NCBI RefSeq assembly: GCF_014200305.1
Contig: NZ_JACHBL010000001.1
Coordinates: forward strand, 1,116,001 to 1,180,000
Direction: 5' to 3'
DNA from: Neomicrococcus lactis
GTDB lineage: Bacteria > Actinomycetota > Actinomycetes > Actinomycetales > Micrococcaceae
DNA length: 64,000 nt
Part shown: piece after piece, positions 27,411 to 38,410 of the stretch
Layout: every line of letters starts with the position of its first letter
Position numbering within the stretch: the first letter of the stretch is position 1
Position numbers and translations under genes: made by a program
The notes under the pieces: model-generated
What the model was told of the DNA's origin: nothing
The model's input: only the letters and a program-made list of their open reading frames with translations
Database searches by the model: none

Positions 27411-28769
27411 TTACTTCACTTTCAGTCCCCCCGCGAAGTCCACCAGGTCTGTCCAGTACTGAGAATTCAGGAATTCTTGCTGCTCGTTTGCAGTCTCAAA
27501 TCCCAGAACAGGTGTGATTGAAAATTCCAGTGATTTCCCGTTGGTCAGCTCGATCCGTGCCGGGAGGTCACACGCTTTGCCGGACTTCGCGGCATTGCGG
27601 TCTACGAGGCTAACCGCACTCAGCTCTCTTCCCGACTCGTCTGTGCTCGTGACGAGAGCAACCGATAACGCTCCGGCCTTGGCCTTGAGATCGATGTCTT
27701 CGCGCGCCAGGATTTCGTACGTCGTACCCGGGTCATAGCACTCGGCCTCTGGCGATGGGCTCCAGACCGTAAGTGATGCCGCAGTGGCGCCGTATTGGTC
27801 AAAGAATCTGAGTTCGTCAATGATGGTGTCGTCCTGTTTGCGGTCGCGCGTCACCAGCTTCCAGTCACTTCGCTGATTGCCGCTCACGCCCGATTCGTTG
27901 AAGTCAGCCGTACTTGCTGCGGGTTCGGTGGGCGCCCACGCGGACCTATTCGGACCGAGAAGCTTCTCAGGATCGTCGACGGAAACTTCCAAGTCATCAA
28001 GTGTCTTCTGTATGACCACTGCCGCGGTCCGTCCTTCCGGATCAGGGAACGCTCGAGTAAGCGGATAAGTGGACAAGCCGATCAAGGACTCGACGCCGTC
28101 CGTTTCGTCCATGTGGTTCACGAGCCAGCGTTTGCCATCCCACTTGGCCACATACAGGCCAGTGAAAACATCCGACAGCTCCTTCTCGTAGAGAACCCGA
28201 TCAGGCAAACTCACGTACGTGGCATAGCCTCCGTAGCAGCCAGCTACCGGATTGTCGGCAGGTTTCCCGTTCAGCGGTTCAAACTCTTTGGCGCTGAAGC
28301 TGTAGACCATCACTTTTTCTACGTCGAAGGCTTTGCACTCCGCCGAGTCTTCCCAGTAGACATCCGGGTGGGCAGGTTTGAGTCCGTTGGGAAGGCTCGA
28401 CGTACTGTTAGTCGACGAAGCTTGGGTTGAAGTCGATGCACCGCTAGAGCCTGAAGGACTCACTGACGTGGAGGACGCCGTACCCGACGCGCTTGATGCG
28501 CTTGACGAGCTAGAAGCACCGGATGGTGAACCAGAGACTCCTGGCAAGTGGTTGTTCGCTTGTGGTTGGAACGGGTTGATGACTAGGACCAACCCGACTG
28601 CGACTGCCGCTGCAACCCCAGAGATCCATACGGCTGGCTTCTTGAACCACACCACATCTTCTTTCGTATTTTCCGGCATGTTGTGAGCTGCTTCCACATA
28701 AGTAGGGACAAAGTTTGGGGCTTGAGCGCCTTGGGCACCAAGAGAGGTCAGATCCGGCGGTCCCAACAC
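27411..28769 (-). CDS. Truncated orphan member of the sensor family (paralogue B)
   Basis: A 452-residue paralogue of the protein at 30162-31565, with helix (WFKKPAVWISGVAAAVAVGL), Ser/Thr stalk and outer domain carrying all four conserved cysteines (ECKAF, AGCYGG, AECYD, KACDL). It lacks the first dozen residues: the frame continues upstream as SLPVLGPPDL, matching GLPAPGPLNL of its relatives, then meets a TAG. GTG at 28769 is the only near start and has no good ribosome site. No sigma gene or ECF-like promoter precedes it; a palindromic element does. It may be a silent duplicate or be read from upstream. Confidence 0.75.
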   Translation of the reverse strand: MLGPPDLTSLGAQGAQAPNFVPTYVEAAHNMPENTKEDVVWFKKPAVWISGVAAAVAVGLVLVINPFQPQANNHLPGVSGSPSGASSSSSASSASGTASSTSVSPSGSSGASTSTQASSTNSTSSLPNGLKPAHPDVYWEDSAECKAFDVEKVMVYSFSAKEFEPLNGKPADNPVAGCYGGYATYVSLPDRVLYEKELSDVFTGLYVAKWDGKRWLVNHMDETDGVESLIGLSTYPLTRAFPDPEGRTAAVVIQKTLDDLEVSVDDPEKLLGPNRSAWAPTEPAASTADFNESGVSGNQRSDWKLVTRDRKQDDTIIDELRFFDQYGATAASLTVWSPSPEAECYDPGTTYEILAREDIDLKAKAGALSVALVTSTDESGRELSAVSLVDRNAAKSGKACDLPARIELTNGKSLEFSITPVLGFETANEQQEFLNSQYWTDLVDFAGGLKVK

Positions 28770-28805
28770 CGGTAGGCTTTGGACCGCTAACTAAAACTTC
28801 GGTGA

Positions 28806-28875
28806 GAGGAAGACGCAGCTCGCAACCCACCCTCAACTGAGGTTGCCTCATGGCCGCAAGCTGCGTCGTCGTCAT
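28806..28875. repeat. Dispersed palindromic element, copy 4
   Basis: GACGCAGCTCGC (28812-28823) faces GCAAGCTGCGTCGTCGTCAT (28856-28875). The left arm is shortened. It lies just after the stop of the secreted paralogue C and just before paralogue B, so B is bracketed by copies 3 and 4. Confidence 0.75.
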
Positions 28876-28890
28876 CAAAACCGCACCGAA

Positions 28891-30027
28891 TCAGCTGAAC
28901 TGCAAGCTGCCCGCGAAGCGAACAATGTCCTTCCAAGCCACTGACTTCGTGAAAGCGTTGATTTCCTTTTGAGAAACAAACCGGAAATTCCCCTTGATCA
29001 TGGGGTTCAGGTATCCGTTACTACCGACGCTCAGCCACTGGTCAATATCACAGAGCAGACCCGACTTTGAAGCCGATTCTGGTACCAGCATGATGCGGTA
29101 TGAAATTTGGCCCAATTCAGCTAGCTCGACAATGGCCACGTTGAGCTTTTGGCCATTAGCCGTCATCTCTGTGGATGATGCCTTCTTGATCCGGTAGGTC
29201 GAATCAGCCAAATAGCATTCGCCAGGTACCTCGTCCGTAGTAGTGGTGTAGTCCAGGGACAAGTGAAAATTCCCGAATCGATCCGTAATCATGTCAGGAG
29301 AGTCGTCGAACCAACGGTTTTCGTAGATCTTCCAGTCGTCACGAATTTCAGCCGTCACGCCTGGCTGCCCGGGGAGCTTTTGTCGTTCCCACGATTCAGC
29401 GGGAACGTTCGAAGTCCAAATAGCAGCATCTGGGCCCACTAGGTGCTCAATATTTGAAACCCACACTCCTTGAGGTTGGAGTTGGCTGCTCATTTCCTCT
29501 TGAAGGGCCGCACCCGAGGCGTTTGAGAAGACGCGCAATTGCGGATAACTCCACGCACCGTCGTAGTCAGAAAGGAGAATCCATCGAGATCCATCCCACG
29601 CGGCAAACATGGCGCCTTCGTAGCTTCCGTCGATTTCATCCTGCGAAAGCTGGATGTAGTACTCGTCGCTCTTGTTATAGAAAGCAACAAAGTCTTCAGA
29701 GCAACCGAGTACCGGGCTAGACGCGTTGGTGTATTCGACCGGCTCCTCGTCGAAGCGCTCCAACGTATCGAAGGAGAATGAGGCACACGCTTCTGAGTTC
29801 TCCCAGAAGACCGATTCGTGTGCTGGCTTCAGTCCATCCGGCAAAGGAATGGTGTTTTCTTGCGGCGCCGGCTTAGCGGCCGCCGTTACTGCAGGAGAGA
29901 GAGTTGGAGCGGCGGTGGGCGTAGCCGTTGCCGCCGAAGGGAAGAAGGACGCTGCGAGAAGCGATGATGCCACCGCTCCAGCTAGGGCATAACGCGCGCG
30001 CCGACTTTGAGTGGATCGTTCCGTCAT
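28891..30027 (-). CDS. Secreted member of the sensor family (paralogue C)
   Basis: A 378-residue protein with the same outer domain as A, B and D but no cytosolic tail or membrane anchor. In their place is a Sec signal peptide (RRARYALAGAVASSLLAASF, cleavage likely after ATA). The outer domain begins LPDGLKPAHESVFW and has the four cysteines (EACASF, LGCSED, GECYL, LLCDI), LVGPDAAIW, RDDWKIY and the closing VAWKDIVRFAGSL. ATG at 30027 follows GAAAGGC. It has its own candidate ECF-type promoter, matching the one of sigma 2. A soluble ligand-binding or decoy role is inference. Confidence 0.8.
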   Translation of the reverse strand: MTERSTQSRRARYALAGAVASSLLAASFFPSAATATPTAAPTLSPAVTAAAKPAPQENTIPLPDGLKPAHESVFWENSEACASFSFDTLERFDEEPVEYTNASSPVLGCSEDFVAFYNKSDEYYIQLSQDEIDGSYEGAMFAAWDGSRWILLSDYDGAWSYPQLRVFSNASGAALQEEMSSQLQPQGVWVSNIEHLVGPDAAIWTSNVPAESWERQKLPGQPGVTAEIRDDWKIYENRWFDDSPDMITDRFGNFHLSLDYTTTTDEVPGECYLADSTYRIKKASSTEMTANGQKLNVAIVELAELGQISYRIMLVPESASKSGLLCDIDQWLSVGSNGYLNPMIKGNFRFVSQKEINAFTKSVAWKDIVRFAGSLQFS

Positions 30028-30081
30028 GATCTTGCCTTTCAGAGAGTGCGGAAGACCTTGTGTATCCCCCGTCACTTTGTA

Positions 30082-30113
30082 TATGTCTGGCGAAAGTACT
30101 TTTCTGACAGTTC
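30082..30113 (-). promoter_or_regulatory. Candidate ECF-type promoter of secreted paralogue C
   Basis: On the minus strand: GAACTG, 19 bases, AGACATA, ending 55 bases before the ATG. Hexamer and spacing are the same as upstream of sigma 2, suggesting that this gene is a target of that sigma factor. Confidence 0.5.
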
Positions 30114-30123
30114 TCAGAATATT

Positions 30124-30143
30124 TTTTCAAATACAACGACGGC
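30124..30143 (+). repeat. Degenerate half of the dispersed palindromic element
   Basis: TTTTTCAAATACAACGACGGC resembles the left arm (AAATACGACGACGC) with changes. It lies 20 bases after the stop of paralogue D, the usual position for these elements. Confidence 0.4.
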
Positions 30144-30161
30144 TCTGGTGGCGGCAGAGAA

Positions 30162-31565
30162 CTACTTGGTGTTCTGCAGGGAATTGGCAAGTCGAATCAG
30201 ATCAGCCCACTCTTGGGAGTCAACGAACTGCTCGATTTCATCGTTTGACTTGAATCCGAAGAAGCGGCCAAAGTCTGCCGTCCACGAGCCGCTTGAAGTC
30301 TCGATAAGCCCAGGGAGCTCGCAGCCTGATCCCGTCACGGACTGATCATGCGGTACGAATCGTAGATTCGTACGTTCGTTGCCATAAGTGTCCTTGAGTG
30401 TCACAAGCGCGAGATCAAAGGACGCGGCGAGACCCTCGGTCAGCGGTGCACGCGCGACCACTCGGAAGGTGAGATCCTCACTAAAGCACTGATCCTGGCC
30501 GTCGGGTTCCGGACCCATGAACGATGCCACTTTGGTACCGTGTGCATCGAAAATGAATATCTCTTGGCGACCAGAATCGGCGATAGGAGCCGGGGTTAAG
30601 ACGCTCCAATCAGCTCGCTTTTCTCCCGCGATTCCAGCCTTCTCACTGGAGAATCCTTCCCATGCAGCGTCGCTTGAATACACCCAAGATGGAATGTTCG
30701 GCCCCATGAGATGTGCCAAATTCTCGGGCTGCACACCGTAATTCTTGAGAACCTCCAAAGTGCGTTCTTCTGGAGTTTGACCTTCCATGGCGTAACTGAT
30801 CCGAAGGGCAGGGAACGGAAGGAGCTGAAGTGGAACCTCGGTAGTGGAGTCGGTCGATTCTTCAAGCTGAATCCAGCGTTCGCCATCCCACTTTGCAACG
30901 AAAGCGCCCACAAAACTATCGTTTGGCTGTTCATAACTGATTTGATTCGTGACATTGAGGTAACTCGCAAAGTTGCCCGAGCAGCCAATCACCGGACGCT
31001 CTTCGGTGGGACCGCTAAAGGGTTCGAGCTTGGAGGAGCCTAGTACAGCAGCCAAGACAGTTTTCACGTCGAAGGCACGGCATTGAGCCGAGTCACCCCA
31101 ATGCACGTAGGGGTGCGCAGGAACAAGACCATTTGGAAGTTGATCCGCTCGTGAAGTGGCGGTGGAGCTGGAGCTCGATGCTGCCCCGGAAGAAGTCCCC
31201 GCCGAAGAACTGGACGACGGACCAGCAGATGAAGAGTTCAGCGTCGAGCTAGACGACTGCGTGCTCTGCGTTGGCGAAACGGCCGGAGGCCTTTGATCTT
31301 GTTGCGGCGCGAAAGGATTGGTGATGATCACTCCGGTGACCACTGCCGCAGCAGCGGCACCAGCAATCCAAACTGCTGGCTTCTTGAACCACACCACGTT
31401 ATCTTTCGTGTTCTCCGGCATGTTGTCAGCTGCTTCCTCATAAGTAGGGACAAAGGTTGGGGTGTGTGTGTCATCAGCACCTAGAGATGACAGGTTGAGA
31501 GGACCTGGCGCTGGCAAGCCTTGGGCCGGGTCAGCCTGGTTCATGAGTTGTTCAATGCGATCCAT
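30162..31565 (-). CDS. Single-pass membrane protein partnered with ECF sigma factor 2 (paralogue D)
   Basis: A 467-residue protein with the same plan as paralogue A: cytosolic tail starting MDRIEQLMNQADPAQGLPAP, one helix (about 63-83), a stalk of Ser/Thr/Ala (about 95-145), and an outer domain with four cysteines (QCRAF, IGCSG, DQCFS, SGCEL), LMGPNIPSW, KRADWSVL and SQEWADLIRLANSL. ATG at 31565 is chosen over a start 58 codons upstream because GGAGG precedes it and the tail then matches paralogue A. It follows the sigma stop by 5 bases. Likely the signal-sensing regulator of that sigma factor; no known anti-sigma domain is recognisable. Confidence 0.85.
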   Translation of the reverse strand: MDRIEQLMNQADPAQGLPAPGPLNLSSLGADDTHTPTFVPTYEEAADNMPENTKDNVVWFKKPAVWIAGAAAAAVVTGVIITNPFAPQQDQRPPAVSPTQSTQSSSSTLNSSSAGPSSSSSAGTSSGAASSSSSTATSRADQLPNGLVPAHPYVHWGDSAQCRAFDVKTVLAAVLGSSKLEPFSGPTEERPVIGCSGNFASYLNVTNQISYEQPNDSFVGAFVAKWDGERWIQLEESTDSTTEVPLQLLPFPALRISYAMEGQTPEERTLEVLKNYGVQPENLAHLMGPNIPSWVYSSDAAWEGFSSEKAGIAGEKRADWSVLTPAPIADSGRQEIFIFDAHGTKVASFMGPEPDGQDQCFSEDLTFRVVARAPLTEGLAASFDLALVTLKDTYGNERTNLRFVPHDQSVTGSGCELPGLIETSSGSWTADFGRFFGFKSNDEIEQFVDSQEWADLIRLANSLQNTK

Positions 31566-31570
31566 GCTCC

Positions 31571-32107
31571 TCACACCTCCTTCGTGCCGTGGGTTGATTC
31601 TGAGCCTGGGAAGTGCTGCACCAAATGGGCTGGCGCTATTTGGGCAAATGCTTGGCGTGCTTTCGTCAGTCGTGAAGTTGCTGACGCTGCGGTACATCCC
31701 AGCACTTTGGCGAGATCGTCGCCGCGCAGCCCGTCCCAATAAGCAAGGATGAGGACTTCTCGGTCTCTTTCGCGCAGTTTGTCTAAGACATCGGCTACTT
31801 CGGAGCAGATACCTCCGCTCGAGGCTTGCCCGTCTTGATTGGCCGAATCCTTCATCTGTTCGGCCAACTTAAGTGCACGCCCGGATCCAGGATGGAGGTT
31901 TTGAATCAAGGTCTTGGCGGTCACGATGAGCCAGGCGATATCTACTTGCCGGCCCGCTTGGAGGGTGCTCCACGCAGCGCGAAAGACGTCGGTGGTCAGT
32001 TCGTTTGCGTCTTCAAGATTGAAGACTCGGCGATAAATAAAGTGCTGAACGGTCACAGCGTGACGTTGATACAACGTGTTGACCGCTTGCTCATATGGAA
32101 CGCTCAC
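31571..32107 (-). CDS. ECF-type RNA polymerase sigma factor 2
   Basis: A 178-residue sigma factor closely similar to sigma 1, sharing FIYRRVFNLEDANELT and DIAWLIVTAK in sigma2, and RERDREVLILAYWDGLRGDDLAKVLGC (located about 120-146) in sigma4. GTG at 32107 is preceded by AAGGGGGGAG at good spacing; an ATG five codons earlier is possible. The pair sigma 2 and paralogue D mirrors sigma 1 and paralogue A, so the two cassettes arose by duplication. A promoter candidate sits 64 bases upstream. Confidence 0.92.
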   Translation of the reverse strand: MSVPYEQAVNTLYQRHAVTVQHFIYRRVFNLEDANELTTDVFRAAWSTLQAGRQVDIAWLIVTAKTLIQNLHPGSGRALKLAEQMKDSANQDGQASSGGICSEVADVLDKLRERDREVLILAYWDGLRGDDLAKVLGCTAASATSRLTKARQAFAQIAPAHLVQHFPGSESTHGTKEV

Positions 32108-32170
32108 TGCTCCCCCCTTCATGGGCAGCTGGCTATCCCCATCGATAACCACTCTTAGCTTTACTGATGA

Positions 32171-32202
32171 TGTGTCCAACAACCATGAAAATCTTTCAGT
32201 TC
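32171..32202 (-). promoter_or_regulatory. Candidate ECF-type promoter of sigma 2
   Basis: On the minus strand: GAACTG (32202-32197), 19 bases, GGACACA (32177-32171). The spacer contains ATTTTC. The GAAC core is common in -35 elements of ECF sigma factors, which usually transcribe their own genes. Confidence 0.5.
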
Positions 32203-32249
32203 AACCAAAAGAATCTTGGAAACACTGCACATCAGTGCAAGACAGTGAG

Positions 32250-33185
32250 CTAAAGACGAGCGCGCGGGTGAGCGGAAGCGTAGATTTCGCGCAGTGTATC
32301 CACGGTGACGTGCGTGTAGACCTGTGTCGTAGTGACGGAGGCGTGGCCCAGAAGTTCTTGGACCACACGGACATCGGCGCCACCTTGCAACAAGTGGGTT
32401 GCGAACGAATGTCGCATCGTATGCGGCGAAACCTCTTTGCCGATCTGAGCCCGTTCCGCCGCTTGCTGGATGATGGTCCACGCCGACTGTCGAGAGAGCC
32501 GACCGCCGCGCAGGTTCAAGAACAAGGCAGGCGTCCCACGACCCTTAGTCACCAACAACGGACGCGCGCGCACCAGATAGTTGTCCAAGGCCTCCACCGC
32601 GAACTTTCCCATGGGAACAATGCGCTCTTTGGAGCCTTTACCGCGTACTCGAACCATTCCTGGTCCATCGTTAGATCGATCCACGAACAAGTCATCGACG
32701 TCCAACGAGGTCGCTTCTGAGATACGCGCGCCAGTGGAGTACAAAAACTCCAGTATGGCTCGATCACGTAATCCGGCAGGTGTCTCCGGCTGCGTCGCTT
32801 CAAGTATTCGGCGTACTTCGTCGATGGTCAGGGCCTTGGGAAGTCGCTGACCTACGGCTGGTGGTTGCACCTCCGCCGCAGGGTTGTCCGTCGTCGTACC
32901 TTCAAGGACCCAAAATTTGTGCAGCCCACGGACCGCGACCACGGCGCGTGCCGCAGATCGAGGACTGAGCGGCGCTCCCCCGTCAGCTCCGTCCCGCACG
33001 TCTTGCGAATACGTGGTGACGTCTTTACGAGTGATATTTTCGGCGCGCTGAATTCCCCGACCTTCAAGGAAGTTGATGTATCGCTCCAAGTCACGGCGAT
33101 ATGCGGCAACAGTATTCTTGGCGAGCCCTCGTTCAATGGCCACATGTTGCAGATAGGCCTCGAGCTCTTCTCGGAGCAGCGGCAT
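32250..33185 (-). CDS. xerD: Tyrosine recombinase XerD
   Basis: A 311-residue site-specific recombinase acting with XerC at dif to resolve chromosome dimers. The N-terminal SAM-like domain has LREELEAYLQHVAIERGLAKNT-type sequence, and the catalytic core carries STGARISEA (Arg), GKGSKERIVP (Lys), HTMRHSFATHLL (His, Arg) and LLGHASVTTTQVYTHV (His, Tyr). ATG at 33185 overlaps the NUDIX stop by one base (TGATG). In other actinobacteria parA lies close by; here about 20 kb of accessory genes separates them. Confidence 0.95.
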   Translation of the reverse strand: MPLLREELEAYLQHVAIERGLAKNTVAAYRRDLERYINFLEGRGIQRAENITRKDVTTYSQDVRDGADGGAPLSPRSAARAVVAVRGLHKFWVLEGTTTDNPAAEVQPPAVGQRLPKALTIDEVRRILEATQPETPAGLRDRAILEFLYSTGARISEATSLDVDDLFVDRSNDGPGMVRVRGKGSKERIVPMGKFAVEALDNYLVRARPLLVTKGRGTPALFLNLRGGRLSRQSAWTIIQQAAERAQIGKEVSPHTMRHSFATHLLQGGADVRVVQELLGHASVTTTQVYTHVTVDTLREIYASAHPRARL

Positions 33186-33841
33186 CAGTCGCGATAGAGA
33201 TTGGTGGCTTCGGCCCGAAATTTGGGGTGTGCATTCCACTCAACGTGCGCGTCCCGCAAGGTCTCCATGCCACGCTGACGAGCCACGGCCAAAGCCATGA
33301 TGCCGCTGACTGCACTTGGATTGTGGATACGCCCTTCAATGACAGCGGTGAGCGCTTCGTCGAACGGTACCCATTCGATCTTCATGCTGGCTTCTTCGCC
33401 GTCGCGCACGTGGCGCTTATCCTCCGGGATTTCATGAATCCCCTGGGCAAGGAAAATGCGGAGTGCTTCGGCAGATGCCCCTGGCGAATTGAACTGATCC
33501 ACCAAGACATGCCACGTGTCAGCGCGGACGTCTGCCTCTTCAAACAGCTCCCGTTCGGCAGCCGTGACGGGATCTTCACCGTCAATGTCCAAAAGACCAG
33601 CCGGAACTTCCCACAAGTACATGCTCACGGGGTGCCGGTACTGCTCGATCATCAAGATGCGGTCGTCATCGTCAAGAGCGACGACGGCTACCGCACCCGG
33701 GTGATCGATGTAATCTCGCCCCAAGACTTCGCCGGTCTCGGGGAACACGAAGGAGTCGTGGACGATGTCCCAGACTCGTCCCTCATAGACGACGGACCGC
33801 GAGGTCACGTCTAAGGTCACCGCGCGGTCCTGAATCGTCAT
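33185..33841 (-). CDS. NUDIX hydrolase, ADP-ribose pyrophosphatase type
   Basis: A 218-residue protein. The Nudix box is at about residues 87-110 and contains the REL-x-EEA core in AAERELFEEADV, binding Mg for pyrophosphate hydrolysis. The upstream segment RILMIEQYRHPV and VPAGLLD are typical of ADP-ribose pyrophosphatases. It occupies the same place as Rv1700 in M. tuberculosis, between pyrG and xerD, with 24 bases to pyrG and a one-base overlap with xerD. Confidence 0.92.
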   Translation of the reverse strand: MTIQDRAVTLDVTSRSVVYEGRVWDIVHDSFVFPETGEVLGRDYIDHPGAVAVVALDDDDRILMIEQYRHPVSMYLWEVPAGLLDIDGEDPVTAAERELFEEADVRADTWHVLVDQFNSPGASAEALRIFLAQGIHEIPEDKRHVRDGEEASMKIEWVPFDEALTAVIEGRIHNPSAVSGIMALAVARQRGMETLRDAHVEWNAHPKFRAEATNLYRD

Positions 33842-33865
33842 GAGGAGCTTCTCTCTGGGAGGATC

Positions 33866-37296
<3,431 letters not shown>

Positions 37297-37298
37297 GG

Positions 37299-38315
37299 TT
37301 AGTCGTTGTGATGCCCTGGTAGGAATTGCAGTCGTTCGGTGTTGTGCGGCGGCTCCACCACTTCGGCTTCCCGAATGACGGGAATGGCTGTGGTTTCGGT
37401 GTCGCGCGAAGTCGGCGGGACGGGGCCGCGCCAACCCTTGATAGGAAGTTCGAATTTGCGCACCAGACGCTCGGCGAATGGCGTCTCGCTAATGCGGGCG
37501 AGTCGTACCGGGAAATCCGAACGCGTGACTTCCACTCGGGATCCCGGCGGCAAGTCCACGGTGCGTCGGCCATCGCACCACAGCACGCCCTGAGCGTCCG
37601 TGCGGTTGAGGACTTCCACTGCCATCGTCGAGTTCGGGGAAACGACCAGCGGCTTAGCGAACAGAGCGTGTGCGGCGATGGGAACCATCACCAGCGCGGA
37701 AACTTCGGGCCACACCACGGGTCCGCCAGCGGAAAATGCGTAAGCCGTGGATCCGGTGGGGGTTGCCATGACTACGCCATCGCAACCAAAGGTGCTGATG
37801 GGGTTCGCATCCACTTCGATGACTACTTCGAGCATGCGCTCTCGGCTAGCTTTTTCCACCGTGGCCTCATTGAGCGCCCATGTGTGCGCGATCTTGGTGT
37901 GATCCAGCCAAACCTCAATATCGATGGTCATGCGCTCTTCCACCGTGTACTGGCGGTTCACTACCCATTCCACGGCCTGGTGTAGCTCTGTGCGCTCGCT
38001 TTCTGCAAGGAAGCCCACATGGCCCAGATTCACGCCGAGGAGGGGAACGTTGGCGGAACGAACAATTTCGGCGGAGCGGAGGATGGTTCCGTCGCCGCCC
38101 AGCACCATGCCCAGCTCAATTTCCTGAAGGCCAACATGCTGATCCAGCACGCGCACTTCATTGATGAGTTCAGGGTGCTCCGGCAACAAATTGGCAAGAT
38201 CAGGCTCGCGAAGTACGGGCACCAATCCAGCGGTCACTAGTTGGTGGCACGTATCAACGGCTGCCTCCACCGCCTCGCTTCGACCAGTGTGAGCAAGGAC
38301 CAAAATGTGCCGCAT
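37299..38315 (-). CDS. nadK: NAD kinase
   Basis: A 338-residue kinase producing NADP. The GGDGTILRSAEIVR motif supplies the catalytic Asp; NLGHVGFLAE and GSTAYAFSAGGPVV complete the nucleotide pocket. The C-terminal 45 residues are an extra tail of low conservation, ending LPGHHND. In actinobacteria it lies between tlyA and recN, as here. About 95 bases separate it from tlyA, which may hold a promoter. Confidence 0.95.
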   Translation of the reverse strand: MRHILVLAHTGRSEAVEAAVDTCHQLVTAGLVPVLREPDLANLLPEHPELINEVRVLDQHVGLQEIELGMVLGGDGTILRSAEIVRSANVPLLGVNLGHVGFLAESERTELHQAVEWVVNRQYTVEERMTIDIEVWLDHTKIAHTWALNEATVEKASRERMLEVVIEVDANPISTFGCDGVVMATPTGSTAYAFSAGGPVVWPEVSALVMVPIAAHALFAKPLVVSPNSTMAVEVLNRTDAQGVLWCDGRRTVDLPPGSRVEVTRSDFPVRLARISETPFAERLVRKFELPIKGWRGPVPPTSRDTETTAIPVIREAEVVEPPHNTERLQFLPGHHND

Positions 38316-38410
38316 TCGTGCCTTTCCATTCGAAGCTACGTTCCAAACCTACTGAAACTCTATCCCGTCAATGTTTCGTCTCTGGAAATCTATTGCGCGT
38401 TGATTCGAGG

